From positions 122,324 through 186,323 of the forward strand of contig NZ_LGIQ01000007.1 of NCBI RefSeq assembly GCF_001187725.1: DNA of 64,000 bases. The letters run 5' to 3'. The translations under genes were made by a program, and so were the position numbers. Source of the stretch: Brevibacillus reuszeri. Lineage in GTDB: Bacteria > Bacillota > Bacilli > Brevibacillales > Brevibacillaceae. The notes beneath the pieces were generated by a model. That model was given only the letters and a program-made list of their open reading frames with translations. It did not search any database and had not been told where the DNA came from. Shown here one piece after another: positions 8,884 through 15,619 of the stretch (position 1 is its first letter; each line of letters begins with the position of its first letter).

Positions 8884-9076
8884 GGGAGCTCGGTACTCCA
8901 TCAGAATTTTCCTTGTTTATTCTTTGTTGATTGTAGCTTGATAGAATGAAGATGCCCATTGTAAGTTTCAGACGACGAAAGGAGACCTTTTTATCTGTTG
9001 ATAGAACGCCGTGTGCGATGAAAGTCGCCCGCACGGTGTAGGCTCGTTATAAAACCATAAGGTATAAGACGAGAAT
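8884..9076 (+). ncRNA. Group II intron domain V-VI element, copy 1
   Basis: Copy 1 of a four-member family. At 9006-9039 there is a canonical 34-nt domain V: basal arms ACGCCGTG/CACGGTGT, a two-base bulge, upper stem GCGAT/GTCGC and GAAA loop. The arm carries a CGC triad, as in class C introns. Domain VI follows at 9043-9073 (CTCGT/ACGAG basal stem, unpaired A on the 3' side). Upstream about 110 nt are also conserved with copies 3 and 4, including a CCTTGTTTAT block at 8911 and an AAGGAGA.CCTTTT mini-hairpin. No domains I-III and no reverse transcriptase are present nearby. A coding segment begins right after GAGAAT at 9076. Either a functional 3' half-intron or a 5'-truncated intron copy. 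Confidence 0.75.
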
Positions 9077-9352
9077 AGCGTAACTCCAATTTCAGATCTG
9101 GACTATTCACAATATGTATTGATGATTAATTTCACATTTAGTAAGCCAGTAGGTGCTACTAGCGTAGTGTTACAACAGTCTCAAGAAGATGGCGTGTGGA
9201 ATGATTTGCCATTCCCATTAGACGCAAATTCAACCACAGCCTCAGCACCAGCGTTCATAGGAATACCGGTGAAGTACAGATTGTTAGTAGTAGGTGGTAG
9301 TAAGTCCGGATATTCTAATGAAATCACTGTCACTGCATTACCACCAGCTTAA
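9077..9352 (+). CDS. Candidate 3' exon 1 (beta-rich surface module)
   Basis: An open frame runs from AGC 9077, immediately after the intron-like element, to TAA 9352 (91 codons). No ribosome binding site or start codon exists at the beginning. The first possible starts (TTG/ATG 9116-9119) would cut off SVTPISDLDYSQY, which is the part conserved with exon 2 (SSKPITDLDAYG). The module looks like a fibronectin- or Ig-type beta-sandwich (FTFSKPVGATSVVLQQSQEDGVW, YRLLVVGGSKSGYSNEITV). It closely follows the layout of exon 2, so the two are paralogues. A terminator follows. I infer it is translated only after joining to a 5' exon; if not, it is dead coding DNA. Confidence 0.6.
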   Translation, partial: SVTPISDLDYSQYVLMINFTFSKPVGATSVVLQQSQEDGVWNDLPFPLDANSTTASAPAFIGIPVKYRLLVVGGSKSGYSNEITVTALPPA

Positions 9353-9371
9353 AGCATCTCATTTACTAGAG

Positions 9372-9405
9372 TATCCCTTAGGAAATATCCTAAGGGGTAT
9401 TTTAT
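9372..9405 (+). terminator. Terminator of exon 1
   Basis: A TATCCCTTAGG/CCTAAGGGGTA stem is followed by TTTTATTT, 20 nt after the exon stop. Confidence 0.8.
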
Positions 9406-9417
9406 TTGAAATTAATA

Positions 9418-9615
9418 GGGAGCTGCTATTGTGGCTACCTGATAAAATGTATTAACTTTAGATAGGTTTCCAACGTGTGTTGCTAGGTTAACCTGAAGAT
9501 GCCCGTTGTAAAAATATTCTCATCCGTTGATGGAACGCCGTGTGCGATGAAAGTCGCTTGCACGGTGTATGCTCGAACGAAAACCCTCACAAAGCGTAGG
9601 GAATAAGTCGAGAAT
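9418..9615 (+). ncRNA. Group II intron domain V-VI element, copy 2
   Basis: Domain V at 9535-9568 is intact in the basal arms and loop; the bulge is TG where copy 1 has CG. Domain VI at 9572-9612 has CTCGA/TCGAG where the other copies have CTCGT/ACGAG: both sides changed, so the pairing is kept. The 100 nt upstream of domain V diverge more than between copies 1, 3 and 4, but start with the same GGGAGCT. The 3' boundary GAGAAT|AGC and the in-frame TAA four codons upstream are identical in position to the other copies. Confidence 0.72.
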
Positions 9616-9912
9616 AGCTCAAAACCGATTACTGACTTAGATGCTTATGGTACCGCTAAAAATGAATTGGGCGATGTATTTGTATTTCTGTCATTTTCCC
9701 AACTAACCGGGGTTACCTCGGCAAAAATTCAATATTCAACAGACCAACAAGCATGGGAGGATGCGGAAGTGGATAGCCCTATTACTTCTACAACCGATGA
9801 AGTACTTGCAAAATTACCGTCCTTCGCTTCCGGGACCTATTATTTCCGGATCATTGTTGAGGGAGGGCAGCGAGCGGGTATATCCAATATAACAAGCAAA
9901 TATATTGAGTAA
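9616..9912 (+). CDS. Candidate 3' exon 2 (beta-rich surface module)
   Basis: An open frame of 98 codons runs from AGC 9616 to TAA 9912 and lacks its own RBS and start. A TTG at 9667 is the first usable start but would remove the conserved SSKPITDLDAYG. The fold prediction is the same as exon 1: VFVFLSFSQLTGVTSAKIQYS, then SGTYYFRIIVEGGQRAGISN aligns with KYRLLVVGGSKSGYSN of exon 1. These features suit a secreted or spore-surface Fn3-like repeat. It sits in the same reading phase behind the intron-like element as the other three exons. Confidence 0.6.
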   Translation, partial: SSKPITDLDAYGTAKNELGDVFVFLSFSQLTGVTSAKIQYSTDQQAWEDAEVDSPITSTTDEVLAKLPSFASGTYYFRIIVEGGQRAGISNITSKYIE

Positions 9913-9932
9913 TCATCAGTTCCATCAACCAG

Positions 9933-9962
9933 CCCTCGGGGGTAATCCCGAGGGTGTTTTTT
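9933..9962 (+). terminator. Terminator of exon 2
   Basis: A CCCTCGGG/CCCGAGGG stem followed by TGTTTTTTA, 20 nt after the exon stop. Confidence 0.85.
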
Positions 9963-9997
9963 ATCACTAAGAATTTGAGTTGCCTCGTGGGGATGAT

Positions 9998-10308
9998 TTG
10001 ACGAGCGAACAAGAAACCAGCAGTATCCTCAGTGACATTCGAGAGCGGGTTGTAAGAATGGAGACAAAGATCGACTCTATAACTGATGTTCAAGTAGTCG
10101 CGGAAAAGGCAAAGGATACAGCAAACAAGGCATTACAATATGGCAAGTCAACACATAAGCGTCTGGACGAAATAAAGGACAATCAGAAGTGGCACTAGAG
10201 GACTGTTATTGGCATGGTCATAACTGGGGTGATTGCTCTATTCTGGAAAGGGGTGTGTAAAGATCATCAACTTCTCGTAAGCAGACGTCAGTATTGCAGG
10301 CTGGAGTA
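9998..10308 (+). pseudogene. XhlA-like phage lysis protein with in-frame stop
   Basis: From TTG 9998 the frame reads as a phage XhlA (PF10779-type) cytoplasmic part: SDIRERVVRMETKIDSITD followed by ANKALQYGKSTHKRLDEIK. In PBSX-like phages XhlA assists the holin in host lysis. The usual C-terminal membrane helix is present but lies beyond a TAG at 10196-10198 (NQKWH-stop-RTVIGMVITGVIALFWKG), so the protein loses its anchor. A single nonsense change explains this. The neighbouring CD1375-like and endolysin remnants belong to the same decayed lysis module. Confidence 0.65.
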
Positions 10309-10496
10309 AGGGGGGCTTTGGATGGCTGGCGCATTTGAACAGACGACCATCAGGTGTTATTGAGCTGGGAGTACCGCCGACCAATAAGAAGGCATTCTAT
10401 GGAGTAGCAAAGCCTCTGATTACAGGAGAAGATAGCGATTTTGTATACGTTCAACCGCTTATCAAAGCCTGCGTAAAATACCGTAGCTGGACTTAA
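10281..10496 (+). pseudogene. Open frame in phage debris, unrecognised
   Basis: 72 codons are open without a start codon or RBS (RRPSGVIELGVPPTNKKAFYG, then EDSDFVYVQPLIKACVKYRSW). I do not recognise the protein; composition is normal for coding DNA. It follows the XhlA remnant, where a holin or amidase gene would usually be. The following 10497-10810 holds a hairpin near 10568-10610 (AAACCCG...CGGGTTT, then TTGTC) and otherwise nothing clear. Confidence 0.35.
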
Positions 10497-10837
10497 AAAG
10501 GTATTTTGTGTTCCCTTGTAATTAGTTGATTTCATATTTCCGCATTCGAATGCTCTCAAATCAGATAACATACTCAAAAACCCGTTTCGGCACAAGTCCT
10601 AGCGGGTTTTTGTCTATAATCAAAGTCATTCTCTAGCCGAGATAGACTTTAGTAAAAAGAGGTTGGCGACTGGAAAGAAAAGAAAAATGAGATAAACGAC
10701 AACTATATAAACATTAAAATATACGAATCTCCAATGTTATTTGTACGTGTCAGAAATAGAATACTATTCATTTACTGTTAAGGAATAAGGTTTTTCCTTA
10801 TATTTACAATTTGGAGGAGGTGATTGAAATGGCGATT

Positions 10838-11113
10838 ATCAAACCCTTTATCACTTCAGTGAGATTTGTTTCCACGATTGGAGCAGGGACAGGCACTGGC
10901 GCAACATTTGCTATTGCTGCAACTGCATTTAACAATGATGCGGGAGTTGCAGCAACTGCGTTTCCCAGTACGTATGCTTATTACAATCTCTACGTGAACG
11001 GTATTCTTCAACAGGGAAACACTTCGTCAGTTACCACAACTACGATTACGATTCCTGATGGAGATGCAGAAAACGGTGGTACCCCCGTAACTGTAGAATT
11101 TGTAGTCAACTGA
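10838..11113 (+). CDS. DUF4183 spore-surface-type protein
   Basis: A protein of about 91 residues. GGAGGAGGTG at 10812-10821 is followed by ATTGAAATG; the ATG near 10829-10838 gives MAIIKPFITSVRFVS. The C-terminal half (YYNLYVNGILQQGNTSSVTTTTITIPDGD, in two parts) is the DUF4183 signature: aromatic-rich start, LYVNGILQ, a Ser/Thr stretch, then VTVEFVV at the end. DUF4183 proteins are common in Bacillus and Brevibacillus and often sit next to collagen-like or exosporium genes; their role is thought to be in the outer spore layers. The gene is immediately followed by a second DUF4183 gene. Start position is uncertain by a few codons. Confidence 0.75.
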   Translation: MKPFITSVRFVSTIGAGTGTGATFAIAATAFNNDAGVAATAFPSTYAYYNLYVNGILQQGNTSSVTTTTITIPDGDAENGGTPVTVEFVVN

Positions 11114-11226
11114 AGAAAGAGCAAAAAGACAAACCCTGAGCTGTCCAAGTACGCTTGGGGCTTGTCTGCTGTCCTTGGGTGTAAAACACAAGCTCTCTAT
11201 GACATCCTACAAGAAAGGGGATCGAG

Positions 11227-11625
11227 ATGAGATATTATTTAACGAAGCAAAATACAGAGAGGTATGGAAATTCATCTTATCTAATCATTCCACCATTGGG
11301 TTGTCCAGATATCTTTCCAGGACAGTCATGTCCTACCTGCCCCCCATGTCCCTGTACTCCTGGTTTACTGGAAACCGAGATATTTCAATACACAGCGATT
11401 TCTGACGGAATAAAAAACACATATACGAATACAGATGCAGTAGTTCAATTTAGTACCTCTGGAATACTCGATCCAAACACCGCATCTATTATTAATCTTT
11501 TTATAAATGGAATTCTTCAGCCTCCAAATTTGTACGCTGTGCAACCTGGCGTATTGATTTTAAGTGACGTTCCAATTCAGGGGGTTCCCCTCATCTTGCA
11601 GTTCATCAAAATTACGACATCGTAA
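11227..11625 (+). CDS. DUF4183 protein with Cys/Pro-rich N-terminus
   Basis: A protein of 132 residues from ATG 11227 behind AAAGGGGATCGAG. The N-terminal third contains PPLGCPDIFPGQSCPTCPPC, a Cys/Pro-rich leader resembling the N-terminal leaders of spore-surface proteins in this group (compare [14 protein letters not shown] in the collagen-like protein at 51.7 kb). The second half is DUF4183 (VVQFSTSGILDPNT, INLFINGILQPPNLYAV, VPLILQFIKIT). The shared leader style suggests that this and the collagen protein are delivered to the same spore layer, which is inference. A hairpin with T-rich flank at about 11697-11728 probably terminates it. Confidence 0.75.
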   Translation: MRYYLTKQNTERYGNSSYLIIPPLGCPDIFPGQSCPTCPPCPCTPGLLETEIFQYTAISDGIKNTYTNTDAVVQFSTSGILDPNTASIINLFINGILQPPNLYAVQPGVLILSDVPIQGVPLILQFIKITTS

Positions 11626-11731
11626 AAAGATTTTGTACATTCAAATCCATAAAAGACGAAGGATACAATTATACACAAAGAACCTCCTATATATTACGCC
11701 TCCACAAAAGTGGGGGCACCTTCGTTTACAG

Positions 11732-11971
11732 ATGCATATAGTAGCAGAAGGTGTAGGAATTTACATTGGTAAGGAAGTTGATACAGAGTTCGTATTCTGG
11801 GATGCAAAGGAGTTGCGACGGAGGACATATGTGAGCTGGAACTTTATTCAGGAGCAATTTTTCTTTGATAAACGCTTTCCTAAACACAAGGTAGGAATAA
11901 GTGGTACTTCCCCGCCAGAGAGACGAGAGCATTTTTAGAACAGTGCTTAAAAGAACTGCCTAGGTAATGAA
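11732..11971 (+). pseudogene. Unrecognised gene remnant with frameshift
   Basis: From ATG 11732 (MHIVAEGVGIYIGKEVDTEF) the frame reads like a real globular protein, but it stops at 11938 in a T-run. Skipping one base there continues it with LEQCLKELPR to a stop near 11970, so a one-base deletion is likely. There is no good RBS. I cannot name the family; VFWDAKELRRRTYVSWNFIQEQ suggests a helix-rich domain. Confidence 0.4.
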
Positions 11972-12470
11972 CTACTGACAACATTGACAACCAATTTGAC
12001 AACGTAGCTAAGTAAAACAGGTAAACTCACGGTAAATTGATTCATTACAAACCGCGCTGTAATGCATTTTATGCAGCCAGATGAACCTATAATATTTCGT
12101 CAGATCAAATTGACAGGGTGTGGGGCGCCGGTTCGAATGAAGTCACAGATCGAGGCAACACAACAAAAGAAGAAATCGGCGCTATCAACTGGTAGGAGGT
12201 CAAGCGAATGGACGTAAAGTGCTTTGACCTTCTATTTGTTCGCGGCGGTGGGAATCAGGCAAGCGGTAGCCGAACTGGACAAGGTATCACCAGCTGATTT
12301 TGTGAAGTTTAGCCAATTAAAAGAGTGGTCTGAGAGGAGGCACCCAAATTGATAGAATAGTAGAGGTGAAGGTTGACCGAATTGTTATGGATAAGCGCCT
12401 AATACAATTACTGTAAGTAGGGTTCGTCTTTTCAGATTGAGAGGATGTTTTTTCATGGGAGCTACAGTTG
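11972..12470 (+). other. Decayed phage-like sequence
   Basis: A tRNA-like fragment (12110-12138) is followed by short frames with good Shine-Dalgarno sequences: one behind GTAGGAGGT at about 12193 and one reading ELDKVSPADFVKFSQLKEWSERR before 12351. That tail and the following IDRIVEVKVDRIVMDKRL look like small phage proteins. None is long or intact enough to call a gene. Confidence 0.4.
12110..12138 (+). other. Degenerate second copy of the tRNA 3'-half block
   Basis: The 29 bases match 4410-4438 at 25 positions: TTGACAGGGT, a G-rich variable part and GGTTCGAA. The T-arm 3' strand, acceptor strand and CCA are lost. The conserved TTGACAGGGT lies outside the universal T-loop, so chance matching to any tRNA is a poor explanation. 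It may be the other end of a former integrative element of about 7.7 kb. Confidence 0.45.
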
Positions 12471-12649
12471 GGACTCCATAGGAGTTCCTTGTTTATTTTC
12501 TGTTGATTGTATTTTGATATGATGAACAAGTCTATTGTAAAATTCTAACGGAAGGAGAACCTTTCATCTGTTGATAGCACGCCGTGTGCGATGAAAGTCG
12601 CCCGCACGTTGAAGGCTCGTTAAAAAGGCTTAAGGTATAAGACGAGAAT
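12440..12649 (+). ncRNA. Group II intron domain V-VI element, copy 3 (decayed)
   Basis: The upstream conserved part (CCTTGTTTAT near 12490, then GATGAACAAG and GGAAGGAGAACCTTT) is very close to copies 1 and 4. Domain V at 12580-12613 keeps the upper stem and GAAA loop, but its 3' basal arm reads CACGTTGA where the others read CACGGTGT, which breaks pairs in the catalytic stem. Domain VI at 12616-12646 keeps CTCGT/ACGAG. The downstream exon is frameshifted. RNA and exon therefore appear to have decayed together. Confidence 0.7.
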
Positions 12650-12945
12650 AGTCAACCATGTGCAAATGTTACCATTCATCCTGCGTTTGTAAACGGATCT
12701 ATTATTTCTGTCCCAGAGCGAACGAGTACTTCAATATCATTAAGTTTGCTGGCAGTCGACGGTTACGGAGGGAAAGTAAACCTTGCTAATTTAACCAGTA
12801 GTGGTCCAACGAAAGTTACTCTTACGATTGCAAGGGAGAATTATCAATTGAGAGATTCTTCAGCGGCACTTCGATAGTTTCTTACTACATTACCGATAGC
12901 CAAGGCGGTAAAAGTAAGGACGGTTATACCGTCATCGATGGATAG
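12650..12945 (+). pseudogene. Candidate 3' exon 3, frameshifted
   Basis: From AGT 12650, in the same phase as the other exons, the frame runs SQPCANVTIHPAFVNGSI, then SLSLLAVDGYGGKVNLANL to TAG 12877. From about 12835 another frame (FFSGTSIVSYYITDSQGGKS) continues to TAG 12945, so a frameshift is likely. The content (Thr/Ser-rich, beta-strand pattern) again suits a surface or cell-wall module. No RBS or start at the 5' end. It is followed by a weak T-tailed hairpin around 12968-13002. Confidence 0.5.
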
Positions 12946-13116
12946 GATACTAAAAATTAAAAATGAAATTCGTACCTCACTTACATAGGTGGGGGTATTT
13001 TTCACCAAGTCTGACAGCCTCGTACCGAGCGGGGTAAGCTGATCCGGTCATGGGGGAGGAATAATTTAACATAAGGAGAACTATTATACATCCATGTAAG
13101 AGAGGGGAACAATTAT

Positions 13117-14406
13117 TTGATTCATGCTGATACTTGGAATAATAGAATTAGAAGCATATCAGAGGCAGCCGCAAAAAAGATTCCGTATGTTGGAGCTATT
13201 GTTTCATTTGCTATTGGACAGTTATGGCCAACTGATAAAGCGGATATTTTTAGTCTAATTAAGGATCAGGTAAAGGGATTAGTCGATCAAGCGATATTAG
13301 ACAAAGAGATGGAGGAACGGAAGCACGAGATTGAAGGTTTAAATGATACGATGAATCAATATGTGGATGCTGGAAATCATGAAAAGGGCGGCTTCATGAC
13401 CTCCATGCTTACACAGTTAAATATTATGCATCATAAACTCACGGAATCAACTAACTCCATTCATTTAATCCCCCTTACCATCACGATCGCCAATATACAC
13501 CTAACACTTCTTAGAGAACGACTCAGTCACGGCAAAGAAATATATACCGAGGACAATACGACGGTATGGCAAAAAGATTTGACTAAGAGATATCAAGACT
13601 ATCATAAATTTTTCCTTGAGATTTACCCGAAATGGAAGACATGGAGAGAAAGTAAAATCGAGATAAAGTGGTATACAGACAAGAACCCTACTACAGTCCC
13701 TCCATTTTTTTATTGGGCAGCTCATGGGTATGCCAACGATACATTTGTAGAAAGAAAGATTCATTACCGCGTAGATTTTAATAGTATCGAAACTACTTTT
13801 CAAGGGGTTTGCGAGGCGATCAAAGAAAGCTGGATGAATGATGCAATTGCGAAAATTGCAGCAAGTATCGCAACAACTTTTACACTCCATCATTACTTAC
13901 CTGGGCGTGAGGATGAACCAGCCATTGTAGATCCAAATCTTGAAACCATTTGGATGGGGCCATATAGTTTATCCATCTTTGGAAATGACAGTAAGGTTTC
14001 GTATGCAGTCAATGTAACAGACCAACCAGGTGAACTTAAGCAAGTATACATACGTGAGTACAACTCCATTGACGGTATGCAGCTCATTTATACCGATCAT
14101 TCAGGCAATTTTATTGGTAATCCAAAGGGTGGAGAGCCTCATTACTTACATGCAACACAGGATAAGTATGTTGCGGGCATGAAGATGAGATTTTCTTCAG
14201 GAATTATTTGTAGCGTGGAAGTTATATTTTCAGATGGCTCGTCATCTGGCATGCTTGGAAATCGTAAAAATTGGAGTGGAACCGACGTAGATGCAGTTGT
14301 AGAGTCTAATTACAAGCTTGTCTGTGGAGCTTATAAGACGGGGTCTGGACCATCTGGAACGACAGGTATTTCTGTCTTAAAGTTAGGATTTAAGTATAGT
14401 AATTAA
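13117..14406 (+). CDS. Cry-like insecticidal toxin: delta-endotoxin N-domain plus jacalin-like C-domain
   Basis: A 429-residue protein starting at TTG 13117, about 9 nt after AGAGGGGAAC. Residues about 15-265 are an alpha-helical bundle beginning IPYVGAIVSFAIGQLWP, with long amphipathic helices (SLIKDQVKGLVDQAILDKEM) and a hydrophobic central helix (SIHLIPLTITIANIHLTLLR). This matches the delta-endotoxin domain I (Endotoxin_N, pore-forming) pattern. Domains II and III of classical Cry toxins are absent. Residues about 275-429 are beta-rich: GELKQVYIREYNSIDGMQLI, GNPKGGEPHYLH, VAGMKMRFSSGIICSVEVIF and a final glycine-rich strand, like a jacalin-type beta-prism lectin. The likely action is sugar-guided membrane pore formation in an invertebrate gut; this is inference from the families. 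No signal peptide, as in crystal toxins. A terminator follows at 14449. Confidence 0.75.
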   Translation: MIHADTWNNRIRSISEAAAKKIPYVGAIVSFAIGQLWPTDKADIFSLIKDQVKGLVDQAILDKEMEERKHEIEGLNDTMNQYVDAGNHEKGGFMTSMLTQLNIMHHKLTESTNSIHLIPLTITIANIHLTLLRERLSHGKEIYTEDNTTVWQKDLTKRYQDYHKFFLEIYPKWKTWRESKIEIKWYTDKNPTTVPPFFYWAAHGYANDTFVERKIHYRVDFNSIETTFQGVCEAIKESWMNDAIAKIAASIATTFTLHHYLPGREDEPAIVDPNLETIWMGPYSLSIFGNDSKVSYAVNVTDQPGELKQVYIREYNSIDGMQLIYTDHSGNFIGNPKGGEPHYLHATQDKYVAGMKMRFSSGIICSVEVIFSDGSSSGMLGNRKNWSGTDVDAVVESNYKLVCGAYKTGSGPSGTTGISVLKLGFKYSN

Positions 14407-14448
14407 TGGCTTAATGACTGAAGCTACAAGAAACCCTATATCAAACAC

Positions 14449-14485
14449 AAAACAGGACTACGCAAACCGTAAAGTCCTGTTTTTG
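14449..14485 (+). terminator. Terminator of the toxin gene
   Basis: An AACAGGACT...AGTCCTGTT stem is followed by TTTGTG, 43 nt past the stop. Confidence 0.75.
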
Positions 14486-14641
14486 TGCCATTAACGGAAC
14501 GGATTCTAGAAGATAACGGCGCCGAAAGTGGTGAAACCCCTTGGTAAATTAGGGGATATTGTTGTTTTGTAATACAAAGACATTTGCATTGCTGGTGCGA
14601 AGTAGGCGTGAATGAGTTTTAGTTGCTCATACAGTCATGAT

Positions 14642-15238
14642 TTAAATAACAATATCATATTCCATCATTTTAGCAGTTTCCCGAGCAACATCAGAACCCA
14701 ATAATCGCTTCACAACATGAAATGACATATTGATCCCAGCTGAGATTCCACCTGACGTTATTACATTGCCTTCATCTACAAATTTAACTTCCCGTTGTAC
14801 AAGGACTTGTGGAAATTCTTTTTCTAATCGGTCAAGACTTGCCCAGTGAGTCGTTGCCATTTTATCTTTAAGTAAACCAGCCTTTGCTAATAACAAAGCA
14901 CCCGTACATACTGATGTCATTAGTTGCACCGATTCCATTTGATTGGTAATCCACTTGATTACATGCTCATTATGTATTTCTCGTTCCTTAGCACCTATAC
15001 CACCAGGGATAATTAATAGATCAAATGGAGGTGCCGTATCAAAACTGTAATCTGGCTGCACCTTTAACCCATTACAAGCAATGACTATGTTCCCTTTTTC
15101 TGATACGGTTTCCACTAAAAATGGCTGATGACCGTTTTCTAATTCTGTGACAGAAAAAACTTCGAACGGACCTGCAAAATCCAAAACCTCTACATCGTCA
15201 AATAAAAAAATTCCTACTCTCCACTGTTTGTTATTCAT
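14642..15238 (-). CDS. DJ-1/PfpI family protein (isonitrile-hydratase-like)
   Basis: A 198-residue GATase1-like protein. It has the conserved start (VGIFLFDDVEVLDFAGPFEVF), the strand LLIIPGGIGA and the nucleophile elbow around Cys in LMTSVCTGALLLAKAGLL. TTHWASLDRL follows, then NVITSGGISAGINMSFHVV. This is the arrangement of isonitrile hydratase-like and AraC-associated DJ-1 proteins, but no DNA-binding domain follows, so it is a stand-alone enzyme or stress protein. The ATG at 15238 lies behind GAGGGA on -. Cytoplasmic. Substrate is not predictable from sequence. Confidence 0.9.
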   Translation of the reverse strand: MNNKQWRVGIFLFDDVEVLDFAGPFEVFSVTELENGHQPFLVETVSEKGNIVIACNGLKVQPDYSFDTAPPFDLLIIPGGIGAKEREIHNEHVIKWITNQMESVQLMTSVCTGALLLAKAGLLKDKMATTHWASLDRLEKEFPQVLVQREVKFVDEGNVITSGGISAGINMSFHVVKRLLGSDVARETAKMMEYDIVI

Positions 15239-15498
15239 ATGGGATGGATCCCTCTTTTCTATTCGTATCTATGTTTATTGTACAGCGGAATTTACAACTT
15301 TTGTTATGCGAATTTTTCCGTGTCGATATGCGGTGAGTAAAAAAAAAATACGTTTCAGGGAGCCAACCAAAGGCTCCTTTTTCGTATTCCGTTGGATGCA
15401 GGCAAAAGGCTCATTTTTGCAAAATTGACGAAAATGTCACTCCCTCTTTTAGACAACTTTCTTTGCAGAACTCATATGTTATGGCAGGAGGTGGTCCA

Positions 15499-15603
15499 GT
15501 TGGCTTACAGGTGTCTTTGTCGGGGAAGTAGATGCACGATTTTTTGCAGATGTGGATGTCGTCGAAAAAGCAAGTTAGCGATCGTAAGAGTAAAAAACGT
15601 GTA
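15499..15603 (+). CDS. Cys/Arg-rich 34-residue peptide
   Basis: A short frame opens at TTG 15499, six bases after a near-perfect AGGAGGTGG, and ends at TAA 15603. The peptide carries six Cys in the first 20 residues (spaced C-x-C, C-x3-C-x-C-x-C) and about ten Arg/Lys; it begins AYRCLCRGSRCTIFCRCGC. No signal peptide or leader. It could be a metal-binding or disulfide-linked spore peptide, a cationic antimicrobial-like peptide, or a chance frame behind a good RBS. It ends 16 nt before the membrane gene at 15620, which has its own RBS (ACAGGAGG), so they could be co-transcribed. Another frame over the same DNA (TGVFVGEVDARFFADVDVV) lacks a start and is an alternative reading. Confidence 0.4.
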
Positions 15604-15619
15604 ATCACAGGAGGCCGGT

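Noticed and set aside
8884..9076. Possible c-di-GMP or other riboswitch before exon 1
   Set aside because: The hairpin matches group II domain V in length, bulge and GAAA loop, with a following domain VI. Riboswitches would precede an RBS and start, which are absent.
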